From Molanna angustata (Eukaryota; Arthropoda; Insecta; Trichoptera; Molannidae): DNA of 64,000 nucleotides. Shown here piece by piece: positions 58,553 to 64,000 of the stretch (positions are counted from its first letter, which is position 1; the number at the start of each line of letters is the position of its first letter). The notes beneath the pieces were generated by a model. That model did no database searches, was not told the DNA's origin, and was given only the letters and a program-made list of their open reading frames with translations. The stretch covers positions 51,367,892 to 51,431,891 of the forward strand of contig OY754964.1 in the NCBI GenBank assembly GCA_963576475.1, read 5' to 3'. A program made the position numbers and the translations under genes.

Positions 58553-59148
58553 CAGTGATTCCCAAAGTGGTCTATATCGACCCCCAGAGGTCTATGACAA
58601 CCTGCAAGGGGTCTACGTCAGCGAAAAAAAAATCTGGGGGTCCATGAAATGAAAATGGGGGTCCACGATAGTGGATCTCAACATACACTGATAGTACCTA
58701 TCGCATAACAATTTGTTATTATTATTCGTTGTATAATATTTTATTTTAACATTTTTTGTCATGTTACCTTCAAATTTCCTTAAAGTTCCATCATACCAAA
58801 ACCTCAGATAACATTCATAACATTCCCCTTCTCACATTCATTTATAATGGTTGTACGCCTATGCCTGCCATAAAATCTAAGATCATACAATTTAAATTTG
58901 ACTTTGATTTTTTCGACCTTCGTGGCACAGTTGGTTAGGTATTTGACTGCTGATCCAAAGGTCCCGGGTTCGATTCCCGGTGGAGACACACTTTTTAATT
59001 GTGTTTTCAGTCTGGATCTGTGAGACGATTAATATCGTAAGTCTTCAGAATGTGGCAAAGAAGCATAATATCAGTTAAGTAGGGGGTCTACCAAAAATTG
59101 AAAAACATGGCAAGGGGTCTACGACACAAAAAAGTTTGGGAACCTCTG
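58553..59148. mobile_element. hAT-type non-autonomous transposon with nested SINE
   Basis: The ends are CAGTGATTCCCAAA and, inverted, CAGAGGTTCCCAAA (12 of 14 match), flanked by an 8-bp duplication ATATACAT/ATATACCT with one mismatch (58545-58552 and 59149-59156). CAG-type ends, 8-bp duplication and repeated subterminal GGGGTCTACG words are hallmarks of hAT transposons. There is no transposase. SINE-A copy 3 sits inside, at 58917-59076. Confidence 0.85.
58917..59076 (+). mobile_element. SINE-A copy 3, nested in the hAT element
   Basis: Head CCTTCGTGGCACAGTTGG and box B GGGTTCGATTCCCGGTGG, then GACACACTTTTTAATTGTGT and TCTGTGAGACGA, cut off after GAATGTGGCAA, so the last third and the A-rich tail are missing. 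The match with copy 1 includes the TCTGTGAGACGATnAATATC segment, which copy 2 lacks. Confidence 0.8.
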
Positions 59149-59321
59149 ATATACCTACATGATGATTGTGAATATGTATAGATAAGTGGCATAGCGCGTA
59201 CCGTTTTGAATAAGTAGGTAATTCTGTGATGGAGCCATACTAAATAGACGTATGTCATTATTCGCTTATACCCCACGACATAACAGCTAGTTCGAACCTA
59301 ACACTGACATTATTTATTTTT

Positions 59322-60035
59322 ACTCCTCATTAACCCAAGGCGTAATGTATTCGCAATTTTAAGGCTATTTTTTATTGTACATTATCAACTAATATCATGC
59401 TGAGATAAATTAATTTTTCAATTAAACAATGTATATGTCCTTGTTAAACAAGTACATATACATCTTTCTACGTTCCCTAAAATAAGCATAAATGCTTGTG
59501 CTATAGGTGAACGAAATCGGTAGAGGCAGGATTCGAACTCGCGACCACTGAATTACTAACCCAGCGCGCTAACCGCTCTGCCATCGACTCATCTAAATTT
59601 ATTTTACTTTATCAATTATAGACTAAAGTACTCAACGATTATTTTCAAATTTTGCAAATTTGTATGTCTAATACTCGCTTAGACCCCATTAGATTTTGAA
59701 AGATATCTGAATAGTGCTTCTCAATTTTTTTAAACGTCAAATATTTTAAAGTGCCCCAAGCTCAGGAAACTTGAAATTTGAAATTTTTATTTACAAATTA
59801 GTAAAAAGGCACATCACTTTCATAAAATGGCATTGAAGAAATATAAAGTTTTCATAACAAAACATTTAAATAAAAAAAAAATTGAACAAACTCATTTCAT
59901 AAATATGTTGAAAATTAACTATACAAAATTTGAATACTTTGTGGAGTAACTTGGTAGTGAGGAGTAAAGCGTTGGCCACAATCCACCCGTTTTAAATTGC
60001 ATATACGCTAACATTGTATTTTTTACCGTCGCGAG
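59322..60035 (-). mobile_element. Dispersed repeat E, copy 2, with nested SINE-C
   Basis: Inverse of 16441-17005: terminal ACTCCTCATTAACCC at 59322, GGTAGTGAGGAGT ending at 59965, and internal matches such as AAGTTTCCTGAG and GAGAAGCACTATTCA on the minus strand. It is followed by a copy of repeat G (59994-60035). Similarity is interrupted only by the SINE-C insertion. Confidence 0.65.
59426..59591 (-). mobile_element. SINE-C copy 3, nested in repeat E
   Basis: Minus strand: GATGGCAGAGCGGTTAGCGC (box A), CAGTGGTCGCGAGTTCGAAT (box B), CCTGCCTCTACCGATTTCG, TTCACCTATAGCACAAGC and a TTTATGCTTA stretch. The 3' part contains a short hairpin, GTATATGT...ACATATAC. Box A and box B are both well kept, so this is the best SINE-C copy. 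Confidence 0.75.
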
Positions 60036-60039
60036 TTAA

Positions 60040-61488
60040 AAAAATAATATACCTATGTATTCATTGAATTTAAAAATTGATAAAATAACACCGAAAATCA
60101 TAAGAGTCTCAATGTAATTTTATGATAATATAAATAAATATCCTAACTAGTAATACTTATGATGAGACTAATCAGGGGGGTTGACGAATTCATGGGGTGG
60201 ATTATACTGGAAGTAGCTAAAATTATCTCGATATGTTCATAATATGTACATTACACATTATATTTATATTTAGGAAGATGTAGAACTATATTATATAGTC
60301 CATACCACAGCATCACTAGGTGGCTCCAATATCTTTATAGAGAAACATTACATAACTTCAGTAGCTCACAACCAGAGTCGTGGAGACTATTGTTAACTGA
60401 GCATAGTTTTAACGACTAATAAAGGAAATTAATAAAACTAGAAACGTAATGATCGAATAGAACTTGTACAAAAATAAATATCAATTAAAGCTTTTCATAA
60501 TTAAATGATTTATAACAAACTGATTCTTCTATTTACGGAACGTAATACACATGCTATTCTCAGTCACTTTTAATAGAGTTTTGTGTTTTTTTGTTTTTTT
60601 AAGCTAGATTATGGAAAAGCCTTAAGTGATGACCTATACAAATATTTAAGAAAAATATATTTATCAAAAAGATATCTATAAAAACTCTTGAAAGGTAATT
60701 CTTCTACGTCCTTTAATTCCCTCATTCCTTTCCCGATTTTTTTCGATACAGTATGCCATTGGATGAAATTTACTTGTTAATGCTATACGTTGTTTGGGTT
60801 GGCTCGAAGAGGTTGTCTCATGGCAAGAAACCGAACTTCTGTACTGAATCAATAAATAAAATAAAATTAAATCATGTATTTGGACGTGTTTCAAAAAAAA
60901 TTATGTGACATGGAGGTATTATTGAAAGGTTGTGATTCCCTGAATGACATGTTTACGGCAGTCTAAGCTAGCTACATATGTGAATGGATCTTACGTCAAA
61001 CTTGGATAAACTATAGAAATATGTATGCAGTACAACATTTACTGTATATACCAGGTGAGGTTTGGATAAGTAAACCCCACTGTTCACCCCTCAATAGGTT
61101 ACTCAGACAGGAGCGAACGAGAGATCACTAAAGCTGAAGATAAAATATGTACTTACAAACCCACCTCCAAAGAAAGTTGCAACGAACAGCATAGTGGGAA
61201 AGATGACAATTAAAACTTCGATATAAAATAACATGGAATATCGATACAAGCCTACTTATATTCCTAGGGAACGAAATCTAGGAGACGCATATACATATGA
61301 GTAAGCAATGAAAGATGTGAGTAACGTAAATGTTCCATTGTCTACTCCATAAGGGACACTGCACAAAATTATTCGTGGAAATAGAGAGATTGTGCTTAAT
61401 TGTAAATAATGATTGTGAATAAAGATTATTGATAACGTATTTTTTATAATCATATCAAGTAAACAATGGAATATCTGAAAGTTTAGTA
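60040..61488. other. AT-rich non-coding sequence
   Basis: No gene or repeat border recognised. Confidence 0.45.
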
Positions 61489-61489
61489 A

Positions 61490-62262
61490 TCCAAGATATG
61501 CGAGATTTATATGCAGGGTCTATATTTTTCACGTGTTTTCCAACTTTGAAGTCAAAAAACACCAACTTAGAGGCTTCCCAGGGATTTACTCAGAATTTGA
61601 ATTGGAACATTTAGTTTGTATGTGTGTGTGTGTGTGTATGCCCCCCCCCTTATAAATATTAATCCGCTCAATGCACAGTTATAGGCCCACAAAACTTTTA
61701 CACTCAGAATTTAATTTTTGCTTCAGTGAGAGGTTATCAAATATTGAAATTTTACTTTATTTTTCAAAATATTTTAAAAACCAGAAAAAGTAGAACGCTG
61801 AAAATTGATATAAATATAGACAAACACAAAATCACAAATCTGTTTTTTGAACAGTTCCAGTTTTCAATTTTAAAACATTTTTTATTGAGATTTTTTTTTT
61901 TGTTAAATAAATTTGTGTTCATGCTTCCATTGTTTTTTTAAAATATCGAAAAAAGCCGAAACACCCAAACTAGATAATTTAATTTTCTATAAAAATACGA
62001 ACATTGTAGAAGTACATTTCGAACTTTTCTTAACAATTTTTATAAAAATTGAATTTAGTGACGACATCGTTTCATACAATTTGTAAGGCAGTATACACTA
62101 CACAATATCTACGGGGACTTAATAGTTTGATACTTAATCTCCAAACATACATCATGCTGTTTCAATATTCTATACATACCAACATGTTTTACATAGAAAA
62201 CAAAATATCTTAAAATGTTTATAAATTTGTACAGTTGGATCTCATGTATTACATGCAACTAG
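61490..62262 (+). mobile_element. Helitron-like repeat D, copy 3
   Basis: Starts TCCAAGATATGCGAGATTTA, preceded by A, and ends CATGCAACTAG followed by T. A 5' TC, a 3' CTAG and insertion between A and T are the pattern expected of a Helitron. A (GT)n tract and a C9 run lie near 61620-61648, where copies 1 and 2 have related G/T- or C-rich sequence. The 71-codon frame at 61726 corresponds to the minus frame in copy 1. Confidence 0.65.
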
Positions 62263-62269
62263 TAATATA

Positions 62270-64000
62270 TCAATAAAAATTAAATAATATGAACAGGCAC
62301 TGTTTTTCAAGTGGCATTTAATATCAATCTATTATCGCAAAAAATAAATCATAAAAAATCTAAAAATAAAAATCTTTTCAAGCTCATATAAATTGTTACA
62401 TAAATAAAATACCATGTTAAAGAAGCGAGGATAGCTTTATTGAAAACATTTGATATTTGCTGATTATCAATCGTGTTGAAATATAAAAAAAAAGATAGTG
62501 CTAAATTGTAATTGCGGTATAAATATTAATAAAGTACACAGATTGCAGCAAAGTAAACGCTCATGCAAAATATTAAATTTGTAACGCTGAAATAAACCAA
62601 CACGTTTGACTTAACAGATTATTTTATACCATGAGACATTCAACATTAGTTTGCCTAACGTGCAGTAACTAGCAGTTGCTGTAATACAACGGGTGCATTT
62701 GTTAAGCCGAATCGCTCGGGTTGTGATACATTTCTCCGTAATTGCAGATTTGTTATTCCTGTTCCTCTACACAATGTCATAATATTCATATTTCCAAAGT
62801 ACAATGCGGGGACCGAGGTACGCTTAGTTAAATTTGAGATCCCTTCTTCTCCGTGTGGTAGGAAATGCAATATTCAAGCTGCGGTAAAATATCTATGAAG
62901 TTCAGTCGGAGATAGTTGGAGTCTTTCAGCTTCAGGGCAGAGAGCACTGATGGATGTGGCCTGTGTTGAAAGCTCAACTATTTTATCATGTGTTGTTCTT
63001 GTTGTTTCTCACAATTTCACTTGCGAGGATTAAAAACGTCTCGCTATCGCTGCGGTGGATGGATCCTAACTTGTAGCGGAATTCAAATTCGTAAGTTTTC
63101 TTAAGGAATTAAAGTTCATATAGGTTTGTTAGCTATGTCTTTGCGAACAGCTTTTATCCATTATCTATGGTTTAGTAGAATATTTCAGTTCTAATTTAGC
63201 TATGCTGAAAAATTTATAAAAAAATTATAGGAATAATTTTGGTGTCTATCCTACCGCAAAAGATCCTATCGCAAATTGGGAATAGTGAATTCTTGAATAA
63301 GTCTAACGTTCAAAAAGTCACTGTGGCAAATTTTTAAAAACTCACAAAACATATACATAGACGGAGTTTTTATATTTTTTTATACAGAACGTCTCACAAA
63401 TTCAGACTGATATGAACTGCGAAAAGATGTGAGCTCACCTATAATATAACCTGAGAATAATGGTTATATTATTGACTTAAGAATATCTGAATGATGCAAA
63501 AGTACACGAAAACGGAATGCTACGTAAAATAGTTTTGAGACGAAATATCTAGGAAGACTGATTGTGTCATGTATTAGTTGTTATACGCTTAACTAAGCTA
63601 CATGTAATAGTTGTTGAATACAAGGTATGATAGTGTAGACGATAATGCCGAGGGCAAAGACGAAGTAAGTAAACCTACAGACATTGTCTTATTAGAAGTT
63701 GGGAGAGGATGATGTATGTATTATTATTACGGGAGCAGGTAGACATGAGGTATACCAAGAATTGCCAGGAACATACGAACCTGACATTATGATAGGTGAA
63801 ATGTATTTTGTTTGATAAGTTTGTTACCACACTAGACAACCAAATACTCATTTAAAGAAACTAAAAAAAGAGTATGTTGTGGTCAACGCTGGTGGTTGGA
63901 TGGTTTCTATTATAAACATTTTGATAGTAGAAATTGCAATGACTCGTTTTTTGTATCAAATTTGATTTCAACAAAAAATTATCATGATTTGATAAACGTT
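62270..64000. other. Non-coding sequence with one coding-like patch
   Basis: 62655-62950 is less AT-rich and open on the minus strand for 71 codons, ending VLQQLLVTAR; I do not recognise the product and see no clear splice frame. At 63879 a short TGTTGTGGTCAACGCTGG resembles the edge of repeat E. The rest shows nothing. Confidence 0.35.

Overview
The window looks like nuclear DNA of an insect: strongly AT-rich, with very frequent TAGGTACCTA-type words, no long open reading frames outside mobile elements, tRNA-derived SINEs, several LINE remnants, a Penelope-like element (PLE) and a putative exon of a PTB/hephaestus homologue. The order cannot be fixed from this sequence alone. The ORFs of 60-150 codons scattered through the window have the lengths expected by chance in AT-rich non-coding DNA; I accept almost none of them as genes.

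The only host-gene signal I recognise is on the minus strand. A 59-nt exon at 45948-46006 has clean splice sites on both sides and encodes FQALIQYPDTISAQTAK, which matches RRM2 of polypyrimidine-tract binding protein. A weaker candidate exon at about 51429-51487 joins it in frame. The simplest reading is that much of the window is intron of this gene.

The rest is a layered transposon landscape. 1-8 kb: sparse, with a truncated SINE-A and a SINE-C. 8.5-9.7 kb: a Helitron-like repeat (copies also at 49.6 and 61.5 kb) and a LINE tail. 14-15 kb: a TTAA-flanked inverted-repeat element interrupted by a GC-rich 169-bp MITE. 15.9-21 kb: SINE-A, repeat E and several LINE 3' ends. 22-28 kb: LINE tails, a GC-rich island and a second copy of the TTAA element. 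32.9-36.4 kb: PLE-end relics, SINE-B and a LINE reverse-transcriptase fragment whose frame is split by a 284-bp insertion carrying a hammerhead-ribozyme motif. 39.5-43 kb: a PLE (truncated reverse transcriptase plus GIY-YIG endonuclease) with nearly identical 0.88-kb inverted arms, sitting in another LINE. 44.86-45.2 kb: eleven perfect 31-bp repeats. 58.4-60 kb: a PLE foldback, a hAT-type element with a nested SINE-A, and repeat E with a nested SINE-C.

The most interesting theme is the recurrence of hammerhead-ribozyme-like motifs at PLE-type ends (35447-35508, 42503-42540 with its inverted copy, 58431-58460, possibly 36312-36340). The first three families share one extra nucleotide between the CUGANGA box and stem II. 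No CRISPR array, operon, rRNA gene or functional tRNA gene is present.
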